64,000 bases of DNA, from contig CBDCUQ010000003.1 of NCBI GenBank assembly GCA_965222835.1, positions 682,001-746,000 of the forward strand, given 5' to 3'. A model generated the notes under the pieces. That model was not told the origin of the DNA. It did no database searches and saw only the letters and a list, made by a program, of their open reading frames with translations. Both the position numbers and the translations under genes were made by a program. Of the stretch, positions 43,952 to 53,217 are shown piece after piece. How positions within the stretch are numbered: the stretch's first letter is position 1; each line of letters starts with the position of its first letter. Origin of the DNA: CBDCUQ01 sp965222835. Lineage in GTDB: Bacteria > Pseudomonadota > Alphaproteobacteria > Rhizobiales > Hyphomicrobiaceae.

Positions 43952-44614
43952 TCAACCCTTCCCCGCAAGCGGACAGGCTGGATTTCCGGCCACGGTCACA
44001 CCCGGCGCAACGTTGCGGGTGACGACGGCGCCCATTCCGACGATCGCACCGCGGCCAATGACGAGCGGCTCGCCTGGCATTCCTTGGCGGATGACCGCGC
44101 CGGCTCCGATGTAGGCATGATCCTCAATGACAACATTCCCGTTGCACTTCACGCCGGGCGCAAAGGTGACAAAGTTTCCGATGCGGCAATCGTGCTCGAC
44201 ATAGCTGTAGAGATTGGCGTGGAAGAAGTCACCAATGGTGATGTTGGAGGTGAGTGTCACGAATGGAGAGATAAGCGCGCCCGCGCCAATTGTTACGTCG
44301 TCCATAACGACGGCGTTGTCCGCCTTAAGCGACCAGGGCTGGACTCCGTCTTCTTTGAACTGCGCCGCGATTTTTTCGCGAACGCTGCCGTTTGCGATGG
44401 CGAGTGCGGCGTGACGTTCTGCAGCCGGTGTTTCGCGAAACTCCGAGTAGCTCAGAACGCGGTGACCGTTGATTTCGCCGGCCGGCTTGGCGTCGTCGAT
44501 GAAAACGAGCCCCTCGCGTGCAATGCCGCGGCGTTCGGCTTCGGCCCGCGCGAGCGGCATAATTCCCCGGCCGCAACCGCTCGCCCCATAGACGGCAAGT
44601 AAGAGGCTGCTCAT
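43952..44614 (-). CDS. Sugar O/N-acetyltransferase, PglD/NeuD-like
   Basis: The 220-residue product has an N-terminal Rossmann-like domain (LLLAVYGASGCGRGIMPLAR; GLVFIDDAKPAGEINGHRVL) and a left-handed beta-helix acetyltransferase domain of hexapeptide repeats (IGAGALISPFVTLTSNITIG; GAVVTRNVAPGVTVAGNPA). In PglD this acetylates the 4-amino group of a UDP-sugar. Start ATG 44614 overlaps the sugar transferase stop by four bases. An earlier frame up to 44818 runs inside that gene and is ignored. Confidence 0.88.
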   Translation of the reverse strand: MSSLLLAVYGASGCGRGIMPLARAEAERRGIAREGLVFIDDAKPAGEINGHRVLSYSEFRETPAAERHAALAIANGSVREKIAAQFKEDGVQPWSLKADNAVVMDDVTIGAGALISPFVTLTSNITIGDFFHANLYSYVEHDCRIGNFVTFAPGVKCNGNVVIEDHAYIGAGAVIRQGMPGEPLVIGRGAIVGMGAVVTRNVAPGVTVAGNPACPLAGKG

Positions 44615-45219
44615 TGCGCGTTCCCTTCCTTGCTGCCGGTGAAGCGGGGCATTGTCGCTTCGCCATCGGCGCTGATACCCTCGCGGCGCAGAACCTTGCT
44701 GAGGGTTTTGACGAGTATGCGAATATCCAGACTGATCGACTGATTGTCGACATACCAGGTGTCGAGGCGAAACTTCTCCTCCCAGGTAATGGCATTGCGG
44801 CCATTCACCTGAGCCCACCCTGTAATGCCAGGGCGCACTTCGTGCCGACGCGCCTGCTCGGGTGTGTAGAGCGGCAGGTACTCCATCAGCAATGGCCTGG
44901 GGCCGACCAGGCTCATGTCACCCCTTACGACGTTCCACAGCTCGGGCACCTCGTCGAGACTGGTTGCGCGGAGCCACTTTCCGAAGGGTGTGAGGCGCGC
45001 GGCGTCCGGAAGAAGGGTCCCGTCCGGATCTCGATCATCGGTCATTGTGCGGAATTTCAATATGCGAAACGGCTTTCCCGCCAATCCGGGACGGTTCTGC
45101 GAAAAGAGAACGGGCGCGCCGAGGCGTTTGCGAATGAGCACGGCAAGGACGGCAATCGCCGGGGAGAAGATCGCAAGCGCCGCGGTGGCAACGACGATAT
45201 CGAACGCGCGCTTCAGCAT
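44611..45219 (-). CDS. Initiating sugar-phosphate transferase, PglC-like
   Basis: The 202-residue protein moves a sugar phosphate from a UDP-sugar to undecaprenyl phosphate and starts a lipid-linked glycan. It has a re-entrant N-terminal helix (AFDIVVATAALAIFSPAIAV), the basic LFSQNRPGLAGKPFRILKFR, RTMTDDRD with the catalytic Asp-Glu region LDEVPELWNVVRGDMSLVGPRPLL, and RPGITGWAQVNGRN. This is the short monotopic form rather than the large WbaP type. It overlaps the downstream and upstream genes by 4 and 7 bases. Confidence 0.92.
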   Translation of the reverse strand: MLKRAFDIVVATAALAIFSPAIAVLAVLIRKRLGAPVLFSQNRPGLAGKPFRILKFRTMTDDRDPDGTLLPDAARLTPFGKWLRATSLDEVPELWNVVRGDMSLVGPRPLLMEYLPLYTPEQARRHEVRPGITGWAQVNGRNAITWEEKFRLDTWYVDNQSISLDIRILVKTLSKVLRREGISADGEATMPRFTGSKEGNAQ

Positions 45220-46472
45220 TCCGTTCTTGCCCTCACGGCTTGAATGGCCTCCACATAGCGGCGTCCGACGAGATCAAAGTCATAGTTCTCGCGCACATAC
45301 TGTCGTCCACGTTCGCCCATTTGGTGCCGCTCCCCTTCAGGGATTTCTACAAGGCGACTTAAGGCTTGCGACATTTCCTGTGGCGTTGCGACCTCAACCA
45401 CAAGTCCCGCCTTCGCCTTCGACACCGGGTCGCCACAAGGTGCTATCGGCAAGAACACCGGTATGCCCTCGCCAAGATAGTCGGCGAGCTTATTGAGTGA
45501 AATGCCAAATCGATAAAGGATTGGGACAGGGTTGAGACCGGCGTATCCGAAGCTTGCTTCACGAACGATCGGGGCAATGTCTTCCTTGGGAACGCGTCCG
45601 AAGATATCGACAGGGCATAAGGCGCGCCTGGCTTGGCTGCGCAGTTCCGCTTCGAGGGAGCCGGAACCGATGAGAAGTATGGCGAGCTTTTCCGCGTAGG
45701 CGCGCGCTTCGGGACGGCAGACGGCATCGAGCAACGTGATAAGTCCGTTTGGCGGACCCATTGAGCCAGCATGAACCAGTGTGACGCGCCCTCTGCTGCG
45801 CCACGTGCGCAATCGGGAAATGGCACTGCGTGCCGTGGGGCTCGAAGCTTCTGCCGAATTCGCTCTGGCGCGTGCAACGCCGTTGGGGACCCAAACGAAA
45901 GGAATATGAGAATAACCGCGCTCGGCGAGATATTGATCGGATTGGGGCAACAGGGATGCCACGAGATCTGCATGCCGGTAGGCATAGCGCTCTGCATGGC
46001 CGACGGCCATAACAAACGGGTGCCAAGGAGAAACGTCGAGTAACTTGGTAATGCTCAAGGGCCAGATGTCGCGAATCTCGAAGACGAGTCGCGCGGACTT
46101 TTGCTTCGCGTGCCGGCGGGCGGCATAGATTGCGAATGGATGCGGTGACGATACGATGATGGCGTCGGGTGGGCTTATATTAGATTCCCTTGCAAACGCT
46201 GGACTAAGGTTTTTCGCGAAATCGAGCATGTTGAGAAGACGTGTCAAACCGTTGCCGGTGTACGCGCGCGTGGGCACGGCGACATAGCGGACACCTTCGG
46301 CTTCAAGTGGTCCTACCGGCAAGGCGTCTCGCATCAAGAGGTGGTGGAACGACGCGACGAAGATGGTGGTGCGATGACCAAGTTTTTCCCATGCACGCGC
46401 CAGGTGAAAGGGCCGGTAGGCTTGGCCTAAACCTGGGCCGCCGGCGTAAGGATTGACATACCAAATGTTCAT
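45213..46472 (-). CDS. Family 4 glycosyltransferase, WbuB-like
   Basis: The 419-residue GT-B protein begins MNIWYVNPYAGGPGLGQAYR and ends with YDFDLVGRRYVEAIQ. The nucleotide-sugar site is indicated by LVHAGSMGPPNGLITLLDAV and PILYRFGISLNKLADYLGEG, close to WbuB-type L-fucosamine transferases. It probably adds the second sugar after PglC. Start 46472 is used because 32 in-frame residues before it are not conserved. It overlaps the PglC-like start by 7 bases. Confidence 0.88.
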   Translation of the reverse strand: MNIWYVNPYAGGPGLGQAYRPFHLARAWEKLGHRTTIFVASFHHLLMRDALPVGPLEAEGVRYVAVPTRAYTGNGLTRLLNMLDFAKNLSPAFARESNISPPDAIIVSSPHPFAIYAARRHAKQKSARLVFEIRDIWPLSITKLLDVSPWHPFVMAVGHAERYAYRHADLVASLLPQSDQYLAERGYSHIPFVWVPNGVARARANSAEASSPTARSAISRLRTWRSRGRVTLVHAGSMGPPNGLITLLDAVCRPEARAYAEKLAILLIGSGSLEAELRSQARRALCPVDIFGRVPKEDIAPIVREASFGYAGLNPVPILYRFGISLNKLADYLGEGIPVFLPIAPCGDPVSKAKAGLVVEVATPQEMSQALSRLVEIPEGERHQMGERGRQYVRENYDFDLVGRRYVEAIQAVRARTEC

Positions 46473-46607
46473 CCGGGCGCTTTGTCTGATGCCTATTCGA
46501 TTGGCGTGCGGGGCGTTTGCGGAGCGTGATACCTTGGCTTGATGCCCGCAAGCAATTTGTCGCCCCAAAACCGGTCAATATGCGGGCGCACGTCGACTGG
46601 ATCTGCG

Positions 46608-47747
46608 TTAACTCTGACTGAGGGCCGCGATCACCTTATCCATATCGGATTCGCTCAAATCCGGACCCATGGGCAGGCTCATGACGTGCCGCGCCATCCA
46701 CGCTGAAAAGGGCGTACAGTCCGCGCAACACAGGTGCTCATATGCCGGCTGCTGGTTGAGCGGAAGGGGATAGTGCACGGCGGTTGGGATCCCGGCACTT
46801 CTTAAGCGCGCCTGCATGGCCTCTCTGTCGGGCACGAGGATGGTGTACTGCGCATAGACGCTTGACCGTTCCGGGCCGAGGTTGAGGGTGCGAATGGCAT
46901 CGATCTTGGTTCCGGCGTCGGCAGCTTCCACGGCCCTTGCCCCGCGAACCTTTTCATGGATCCTGCGTGTGTAGCGGGCGCCGATTTTCCCGCGCGCCTC
47001 ACATTCCCAGGCGAACCGTGGCCACTTGGCGAGTACGACGGCGCACTGCAGGGTGTCCATGCGCCCGCCGACGCCCACTCGCGTGTGGACGTAACGCTTG
47101 CTCTGACCGTGAACGCGGATCTCGCGACAGGCCGTCGCGATGGTATCGTCGTTGGTGAAAAGCGCGCCGCCGTCGCCGTAACATCCGAGCGGCTTGGAGG
47201 GAAAGAAACTGGTGCAACCGATGGTCGAGAGCGCGCAACTCTTGCGGTTACGATAGGTGGCGCCGAAACTCTGTGCCGCGTCCTCGATGACCGGAATGCC
47301 GCCATGGCGTGCGGCAACGGCGTTGATCTCGTCCATGTCTGCGGCCTGGCCGTAAAGACTGACGGGCATGATGGCCTTCGTGTTCGAGGTGATCTTGGCC
47401 TCAATAGCCGCCACATCGATGTTGGCGGTTCGCGGGTCGATGTCGGCGAATACGGGCTTGGCACCCAACAGCGCAATGACTTCGACGGTTGCGACGAATG
47501 TGTAGGGCGTTGTGATGACCTCATCGCCCGGCCCGACGCCAAGTGCCATCAACGAGATCAGGAGGGCTTCCGTGCCGCTGGCGACGGTTACGCAATGCTT
47601 GACGCCGACATTGGCCGCGAGTGTCTGTTCAAGCTCGGCCACCTCCGGGCCCATGATGTACTGGCCGTGCGCCAGCACAACGGCAATACGGCGATCGAGC
47701 TCCTCTTTAATGGCGGCCTGCTGCGTCTTGAGGTCAATGAATTGCAT
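46608..47747 (-). CDS. DegT/DnrJ/EryC1 aminotransferase, WbpE-like
   Basis: The 379-residue PLP enzyme begins MQFIDLKTQQAAIKEELDRR, with Lys185 in FFPSKPLGCYGDGGALF and VASGTEALLISLMALGVGPG. This FFPSKPLG-CYGDGG form is characteristic of WbpE-type enzymes that aminate UDP-3-keto-GlcNAcA at C3. With WbpA, WbpB and WbpD-like genes beside it the assignment is strong. A gap of 135 bases separates it from the glycosyltransferase. The codons before 47747 in the same frame are not used. Confidence 0.9.
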   Translation of the reverse strand: MQFIDLKTQQAAIKEELDRRIAVVLAHGQYIMGPEVAELEQTLAANVGVKHCVTVASGTEALLISLMALGVGPGDEVITTPYTFVATVEVIALLGAKPVFADIDPRTANIDVAAIEAKITSNTKAIMPVSLYGQAADMDEINAVAARHGGIPVIEDAAQSFGATYRNRKSCALSTIGCTSFFPSKPLGCYGDGGALFTNDDTIATACREIRVHGQSKRYVHTRVGVGGRMDTLQCAVVLAKWPRFAWECEARGKIGARYTRRIHEKVRGARAVEAADAGTKIDAIRTLNLGPERSSVYAQYTILVPDREAMQARLRSAGIPTAVHYPLPLNQQPAYEHLCCADCTPFSAWMARHVMSLPMGPDLSESDMDKVIAALSQS

Positions 47748-47821
47748 GGGCGTCGGGCTCGATCCTCTTAAATAAGTGCGGTGCAATGACCCGCGATCCC
47801 CGTGTCCCGCTGGGCGCGGGC

Positions 47822-48400
47822 TCACGCTGCCGGCGCGCAGACGCCGCCTTTCAGCTGATAACGCATTCCGGTTGCGGGGCAAACGGCCTCGCCGTCGCCG
47901 CCGAGAGGCAGATCGAGGCGCTCACCATGCTGGCTCATCCAGCCGATATGTTTTGCCGGCACGCCAACCATGAGGGCGTACGGCGGGACATCCTGGTTGA
48001 CGACGGCGCCGGCCCCGATGAAGGCATATTCGCCTATTGTCGTGCCGCAGACGATGGTGCAGTTGGCTCCCAGAGTGGCGCCGCGACTAACGTGCGTGTC
48101 ACGGTACTCATGCTTTCGCGAGACCTGCGCTCTTGGGTTGTAGACGTTGGTGAAGACCATGCTTGGTCCACAAAAGACGTCGTCTTCGAGCGTGACGTTG
48201 TCGTAGACCGAGACGTTGTTTTGGATTTTGACGTTGTTGCCGATGACGACACGGCTTGCGACGAACACGTTCTGTCCAAGTGAGCAGCCCGATCCGATTC
48301 TTGCCCCGGCGCATACATGCACCCAATGCCAGACGGACGTGCCTTCACCGATTGTGGCGCCTTCGTCGACAACGGCCGTTGGGTGAATGTTGGACGGCAC
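47822..48400 (-). CDS. N-acetyltransferase, WbpD-like
   Basis: The 192-residue hexapeptide-repeat protein begins VPSNIHPTAVVDEGATIGEG (GTG start) and has VFVASRVVIGNNVKIQNNVS, FTNVYNPRAQVSRKHEYRDT with the likely catalytic region, and VNQDVPPYALMVGVPAKHIG. In WbpD it N-acetylates the C3 amino group of UDP-GlcNAc(3NH2)A. It starts five bases after the oxidoreductase stop. A longer frame to 48442 overlaps that gene. Confidence 0.9.
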   Translation of the reverse strand: MPSNIHPTAVVDEGATIGEGTSVWHWVHVCAGARIGSGCSLGQNVFVASRVVIGNNVKIQNNVSVYDNVTLEDDVFCGPSMVFTNVYNPRAQVSRKHEYRDTHVSRGATLGANCTIVCGTTIGEYAFIGAGAVVNQDVPPYALMVGVPAKHIGWMSQHGERLDLPLGGDGEAVCPATGMRYQLKGGVCAPAA

Positions 48401-48404
48401 TTCT

Positions 48405-49460
48405 TCAATACTCCAGCGGCAGCGCGACCGGACGGCCGTCACGCGCGGACAGATACATGGCGATCAACAATTCGAGCGATTTCAAACCTTCGCGCCCGTC
48501 CGTCTCCGGCTCTGTTTCTCCGCGAAGCGTGTTGATGACGTTGTCGTAGTAAAGCGGGTGACCAAAACCATAAACCGACGTCGTCTCATAATTGGCGTTG
48601 GCAATTTCTGCATCCTCAGGACACTTCTCGCTGAATTCCCAATGCTGGATCTCATTGACGGCGACGCCACCAACCCTGACGGTTCCTTTCTCACCCAGGA
48701 TGGTGATGCTGCCTTCGTAGTTCTTCGGATACGTCAGCATGGACACATTGAGGGTGCCCATCGCGCCACTTCGCCAGCGCAAGGCTGCCACGCCGGTGTC
48801 CTCGACCTCAATGTTGCGGGCAAGCGTGCCTGTATAAGCCATAACGCTTTCAACCGGTCCGATCAGCCAATCGAGGAGATCGATGTAGTGGCTCGCTTGG
48901 TTCATGAAAGCACCGCCGTCGAACTCCCAAGTGCCACGCCACTTGGCACTGTCGTAGTACTCCTGCGGCCGGGTCCAGAAGACGTTGATGTTGACACTAT
49001 AAATACGGCCGAAGCGTTGATTCTCGACGGCTTGCTTCAGGAGTTGCAGCGTGGCATTACGCCGGTTCTGTTTGACCACGAACAGGTAGACACCGGCTGC
49101 GTCGCACGCTTCCACCATGCGCAGACCGTCCTTCCACCGTGTTGCCATCGGTTTTTCTGTCATGACGTGGCGGCCGCTCGTGGCAGTGGCGATGGCCTGC
49201 ATCGGGTGCAGACCACTCGGCGTGGTGAGAATGACGCAATCGGCGCTCGTGGATTCGAGCAGCGACTCGATCCTGTTATGCCCTTTGGCACCGGTTTTCT
49301 TCACCGCCGCTTCCAATGCGTCCGAGGAGACGTCGCACACATCCACAAGCTCGCAGCGATCGGCGTGTCGCTCCATGGCGCCCAAGTGGTTCGCGGATAT
49401 CCGGCCGCAGCCGACGAGGGCAAAGCGGATTTTACGGTCGCGGATGGGAGTCCCTTTCAT
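48405..49460 (-). CDS. Gfo/Idh/MocA oxidoreductase, WbpB-like
   Basis: The 351-residue product has a Rossmann NAD site (FALVGCGRISANHLGAMERH), the catalytic EKPMATRWKDG with Lys, and a C-terminal alpha/beta domain (DGGAFMNQASHYIDLLDWLI). In WbpB this oxidises UDP-GlcNAcA at C3 using NAD+. ATG 49460, with GGGACTCCC region upstream, is 9 bases from the WbpA-like stop at 49470. Confidence 0.92.
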   Translation of the reverse strand: MKGTPIRDRKIRFALVGCGRISANHLGAMERHADRCELVDVCDVSSDALEAAVKKTGAKGHNRIESLLESTSADCVILTTPSGLHPMQAIATATSGRHVMTEKPMATRWKDGLRMVEACDAAGVYLFVVKQNRRNATLQLLKQAVENQRFGRIYSVNINVFWTRPQEYYDSAKWRGTWEFDGGAFMNQASHYIDLLDWLIGPVESVMAYTGTLARNIEVEDTGVAALRWRSGAMGTLNVSMLTYPKNYEGSITILGEKGTVRVGGVAVNEIQHWEFSEKCPEDAEIANANYETTSVYGFGHPLYYDNVINTLRGETEPETDGREGLKSLELLIAMYLSARDGRPVALPLEY

Positions 49461-49469
49461 GGCGCAATC

Positions 49470-50765
49470 TCACAATCGAAAAACAGAGAAGCCGGCAGCC
49501 GTTGCAGCGTGACGGTCATAGAGGCTCTTTACATCGGCGAGCAATGGCGAGGAGCCGCGCGTGAATTTCTTAAGCTCGCCGACCTGCAGGGCGCGATACT
49601 GGTTGTGCCCCACTGCAACGATTAGAGCGTCAAACGGCTCCTCCTGCTCAAGGTCCGCGAGCGAAATTCCATAGTCGCTCTCAACTTCGTGAGCACTTGC
49701 TATAGGATCGGTCACAACGACCGTTACGCCGTGATCCTTGAGTTCGCGAACGAGGTCGATCACCTTGGAATTGCGAATGTCGGGACAATTTTCCTTGAAG
49801 GTAACGCCCATGACACCGATGCGTGCCTGGGCGACATTCATTCCGGCACGCAGCATGCGCTTTATGACGTTGCGCGCAACGTAACGACCCATGTTGTCGT
49901 TGATGCGCCGTCCGGCCAGGATGACTTGTGGGATGTAGCCCAATTGCTCAGCTTTGTGCGTGAGGTAATAGGGATCAACGCCGATGCAGTGGCCGCCCAC
50001 CAGGCCGGGGCGAAAATTGAGGAAGTTCCATTTCGTGTTGGCGGCGGCCAACACTTCGGCGGTGTCGATGCCGACGCGCGCGAATACCACCGACAACTCG
50101 TTCATGAGCGCAATGTTGATGTCGCGCTGCGTGTTCTCGATGACTTTTGAGGCTTCGGCGACCTGAATGCTCGGGGCCTTATGGGTCCCTGCCGTGATGA
50201 TATCTGCATAGAGTTTATCGATGGCATCCGCCACTTCGGGTGTCGACCCGCTCGTCACCTTTATGATCGTCGGGAGTTTGTTCTGCTTATCGGCCGGATT
50301 GATGCGTTCCGGGCTATAGCCGCAGAAGAAGTCCACGTTGTATGTCATGCCAGACGCGCGAGAAAGAGCGGGCACGCAAACTTCCTCGGTGGCGCCGGGA
50401 TAGACCGTCGATTCATAGATTACGACAGAGCCATTCGGCATTACACGGCCGATCATCTTGGAGGCCGCTATAAGCGGGGCATGATCGGGACGGTTTGCTC
50501 CATCGATCGGTGTTGGAACCGTTACAATGAAGATGTGGCATCCCTTTAAATCTTCGGGTTTGTTTGTAAATGTGACGTGCTTCGCGGATTGGAGTTCTTG
50601 GTCGTCGACCTCGAGTGTCCGGTCTTTTCCGGCACTCAATTCGTTGACACGTTGCGCGCTGATATCGAATCCGACAACAGGCCGCTTCTTTCCGAATTCC
50701 ACTGCGAGGGGCAAACCGACATAGCCCAGCCCGATGAGGGCGATCTTTTTATTGTTTAAATCCAT
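49470..50765 (-). CDS. UDP-N-acetylglucosamine 6-dehydrogenase, WbpA-like
   Basis: The 431-residue nucleotide-sugar dehydrogenase begins with NAD-binding IALIGLGYVGLPLAVEFGKK and has its catalytic Cys near residue 258 in LVGGHCIGVDPYYLTHKAEQ, plus YSPERINPADKQNKLPTI and GRRINDNMGRYVARNV. This set fits WbpA/TviB enzymes, which oxidise UDP-GlcNAc to UDP-GlcNAcA, better than UDP-glucose dehydrogenases. It is the first gene of the eight-gene cluster. Confidence 0.92.
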   Translation of the reverse strand: MDLNNKKIALIGLGYVGLPLAVEFGKKRPVVGFDISAQRVNELSAGKDRTLEVDDQELQSAKHVTFTNKPEDLKGCHIFIVTVPTPIDGANRPDHAPLIAASKMIGRVMPNGSVVIYESTVYPGATEEVCVPALSRASGMTYNVDFFCGYSPERINPADKQNKLPTIIKVTSGSTPEVADAIDKLYADIITAGTHKAPSIQVAEASKVIENTQRDINIALMNELSVVFARVGIDTAEVLAAANTKWNFLNFRPGLVGGHCIGVDPYYLTHKAEQLGYIPQVILAGRRINDNMGRYVARNVIKRMLRAGMNVAQARIGVMGVTFKENCPDIRNSKVIDLVRELKDHGVTVVVTDPIASAHEVESDYGISLADLEQEEPFDALIVAVGHNQYRALQVGELKKFTRGSSPLLADVKSLYDRHAATAAGFSVFRL

Positions 50766-51117
50766 ATGATGTTACGTGGCGAAGACCTGGCGAATGGAAT
50801 TCTTCTAAATTCGAGGATCCTGCCAGTGACCCTGCGGCACGGGAAGACGTCCCGGTACAGTGTCGTGGTTAGCGAATTCCCCATCGCAATGCAATTCGCT
50901 TGGAGGTTATATCGACTGCGGCCTCGGGGCCACACCGAATGCTCTTGCTCTGCCTCTAGCGGCTCGGCTTTCGAGCCGTGACCCCTGGCGCAAAATTCAA
51001 TTGGCTGCCCACGGCACGCAAAGGTTGCTATGCGCTCCGCTCGTAGCCAGCCCTGGTCTATGGTTAACTCGACGTGCTCCTCTATTTGAACGCCTCGCCG
51101 AGGGCTTGTAGTTCGTC
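50766..51117. other. Intergenic, likely glycan-cluster leader
   Basis: No gene seen in about 350 bases between the MAPEG gene and the wbpA-like gene, both on the minus strand. The promoter of the glycan cluster should lie here, but no clear motif was found by eye. Confidence 0.4.
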
Positions 51118-51513
51118 TCAAATGGCGGCGTTCAGCAGCCCCAGTCCGAAACAGGCAAAGGCGGCTAGACCGATTACAGTCATGGTCAGCACCATTCCAA
51201 GAAGGCGATACTTTAGAATTTGCGGTGTTTGGGACAGGCCATAGGCGTGGATCAGCCGGCCGAAGATGAGCGCCAAACCGAGTGCATGAATGAGACCCAG
51301 GGGTGCCTTAAGTGATTCGGCGAACCCCATGAGTAGTATTGCGAATGGAACATACTCAGCGAAATTTGCGTGGACGCGCATCCGCCGCAACAGCTCCGCG
51401 CTCTCACCGTGGCCGAGCTCCACCCGGGCATCACGCCGGAACCCAATCACACGGACGCTCAAGACTACGAACACGAACGCAAGCAGGGATGCGTAGAGGG
51501 CGGTAATCGGCAT
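51118..51513 (-). CDS. MAPEG-family membrane protein
   Basis: The 131-residue product has four membrane segments (ALYASLLAFVFVVLSVRVIG; VPFAILLMGFAESLKAPLG; IHALGLALIFGRLIHAYGLS; LGMVLTMTVIGLAAFACFGL). The phrase RVHANFAEYVPFAILL matches the MAPEG hallmark (R-x-H-x-N-x-x-E). Members are glutathione-dependent enzymes of lipid or redox metabolism; this bacterial branch is uncharacterised. Single gene, monocistronic by spacing. Confidence 0.88.
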   Translation of the reverse strand: MPITALYASLLAFVFVVLSVRVIGFRRDARVELGHGESAELLRRMRVHANFAEYVPFAILLMGFAESLKAPLGLIHALGLALIFGRLIHAYGLSQTPQILKYRLLGMVLTMTVIGLAAFACFGLGLLNAAI

Positions 51514-51763
51514 TGCAGAGGCTCCAGGCTCGTTAGGGTCATTGCGAGTGGTCGAAGATGGGGGTTAGCAAACGACGACGTGAGAATTTTGGCGAGTAGA
51601 TTTTGGGGAGTGATATGCTGGTCTGAGCTGTTCCCGAGAAAAAGGCTATATACCGTATGAGATAAGGCGCCTTTTTCCCGCCCGTATTACACACGTTGAT
51701 GGCGTGTGACACACGGGTTCACTCGCGAAACCTTCACTCCACTTTGACGCGGACGTTCGGCAA

Positions 51764-52237
51764 ATGAGACTGCGACGCATACTTCTCGTTCTGGCGCTTG
51801 GCGCCACCGCCGGTTGTGCAGGCTCTCCCGGCGGGAGCATGCCCCAGCTCGCCGATGCGCAGCCTACTTCCGGCACCTCGGCAGGAGCATCTCCGGGCTA
51901 CAGTCTGTCTGAGGAGGAAAAGGCGCTCAACTGCAAGCAGCTGACGGGCCGCATGCAAGTGCGCATCTTACAGGTGCGCGATTATGTGACGCGGCAGAAG
52001 ACGTCATCCTTATCACGCACCATGCAAAATGCGTCAAATTCCGTGCTGGGGGGCTCGGCGTTTGGTGCGGACCCGGATGCGCAGCATCAACGTGATCGGG
52101 CTCAGCTTGCGGCCTATAACAAGCGGCTTGCCGAACAGAATTGTGCAACGTTTAATCTCGCCGAAGAACTCAAGCCCAAAGATGTGACCCATACGCCGAA
52201 ACCGCAGAAGAAGAGCGGCACAAAAAAAAGCAGATAA
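51764..52237 (+). CDS. Putative lipoprotein of unknown function
   Basis: The 157-residue product has a basic, hydrophobic start (RLRRILLVLALGATAGC) with a lipobox Thr-Ala-Gly-Cys at Cys18, a low-complexity linker, then a helical domain (SEEEKALNCKQLTGRMQVRI; RDRAQLAAYNKRLAEQNCAT) with two cysteines and a lysine-rich tail. No family is recognised. Next gene is 233 bases away. Confidence 0.65.
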   Translation: MRLRRILLVLALGATAGCAGSPGGSMPQLADAQPTSGTSAGASPGYSLSEEEKALNCKQLTGRMQVRILQVRDYVTRQKTSSLSRTMQNASNSVLGGSAFGADPDAQHQRDRAQLAAYNKRLAEQNCATFNLAEELKPKDVTHTPKPQKKSGTKKSR

Positions 52238-52470
52238 TAGAAGATCGGCGCAAAAGGCCTTGGGCCAGTTATTGGTGGCGCCGTGGTTGAGGTGCCCGCG
52301 CAGAGTGCCGCGCGCGACGGACGAGCCTTGGTTCAATACACTTTTCCCTCTTGAGAACGCGATTTCCTGATGCCTAAAAGGACGAGAAAGCCGCAGCACG
52401 CCTTGATCGTGAGCATTGCAGCCCTGGAAACTTCTGGGTTCTTGTATTGTATGACGATGAGGGAGCGCCG

Positions 52471-53217
52471 ATGGACCTTCTAGACGTCATGATTGTATTT
52501 GCCGCTGCGATGCTGACCGCGGTTGCAACCGGAATCGGTGCCCTTCCCTTTCTCTTTCTCAAGAAATTGAGCCTGTTCTGGATGTCGATCGCAAATGCGG
52601 TCGCCGGCGGGCTTATGTTTGCAGCAACGTACGGGCTCGTGTCCGAAGGCATTTCCCTGAGCCCAACCCGCGTTATCTTCGGCATGCTCTTGGGGTTGGC
52701 GGCAATTGTTCTTGCAAAGGGCCGGCTTGACCACAGAGGCGACATTCAATTCGCGAACCTCTCGGGCATGAACGCTCAGAGGGCGTTTCTTATCGTTGCG
52801 GTCATGACCGCGCATTCATTTGCGGAAGGTATTGGGGTCGGTGTGTCGTTTGGAGGCTCGGGCGAGCTCGCTGCTTTCATCACCGCAGCAATCGCCGTTC
52901 ATAATATACCGGAGGGTTTGGCCATCAGTCTCGTTCTGGTGCCGCGCGGGACACCTGTTTGGCAGGCTGCTTTGTGGAGCATCTTCTCAAGTCTTCCTCA
53001 ACCCATCGCGGCCGTACCGAGCTTTATTGCGGTTGAGGTCTTTGAGCCGTTTCTACCCGTTGGATTTGGCATCGCTGCGGGTGCGATGATCTGGATGGTT
53101 TTTGCGGAGCTGATCCCCGATGCTAACGAAAACGCATCATCAAGCATAGTTGGTGTGGTTGTAACCCTCTCGTTTACTGCGATGCTCGCCTTCCAATACC
53201 TGCTCCTTAAGGGTTGA
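52471..53217 (+). CDS. ZIP-family metal transporter
   Basis: The 248-residue product has about eight membrane segments; the metal-site helices are MTAHSFAEGIGVGVSFGG and AVHNIPEGLAISLVLVPRG, the H-x-x-x-E and H-N-x-P-E-G signatures of ZIP proteins. Zinc or iron import is likely; the ion is not set by sequence. ATG 52471 has GAGGGAG five bases upstream. Its stop overlaps the end of the convergent tspO-like gene by 11 bases. Confidence 0.92.
   Translation: MDLLDVMIVFAAAMLTAVATGIGALPFLFLKKLSLFWMSIANAVAGGLMFAATYGLVSEGISLSPTRVIFGMLLGLAAIVLAKGRLDHRGDIQFANLSGMNAQRAFLIVAVMTAHSFAEGIGVGVSFGGSGELAAFITAAIAVHNIPEGLAISLVLVPRGTPVWQAALWSIFSSLPQPIAAVPSFIAVEVFEPFLPVGFGIAAGAMIWMVFAELIPDANENASSSIVGVVVTLSFTAMLAFQYLLLKG

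Noticed and set aside
46956..47771. Long plus-strand frame antisense to the WbpE-like gene
   Set aside because: The minus strand encodes a clear PLP aminotransferase; GC-rich codon bias explains the open antisense frame.
48387..49625. 412-codon plus-strand frame antisense to the WbpB-like gene
   Set aside because: The oxidoreductase motifs are on the minus strand; the plus frame has no recognisable domain or ribosome site.
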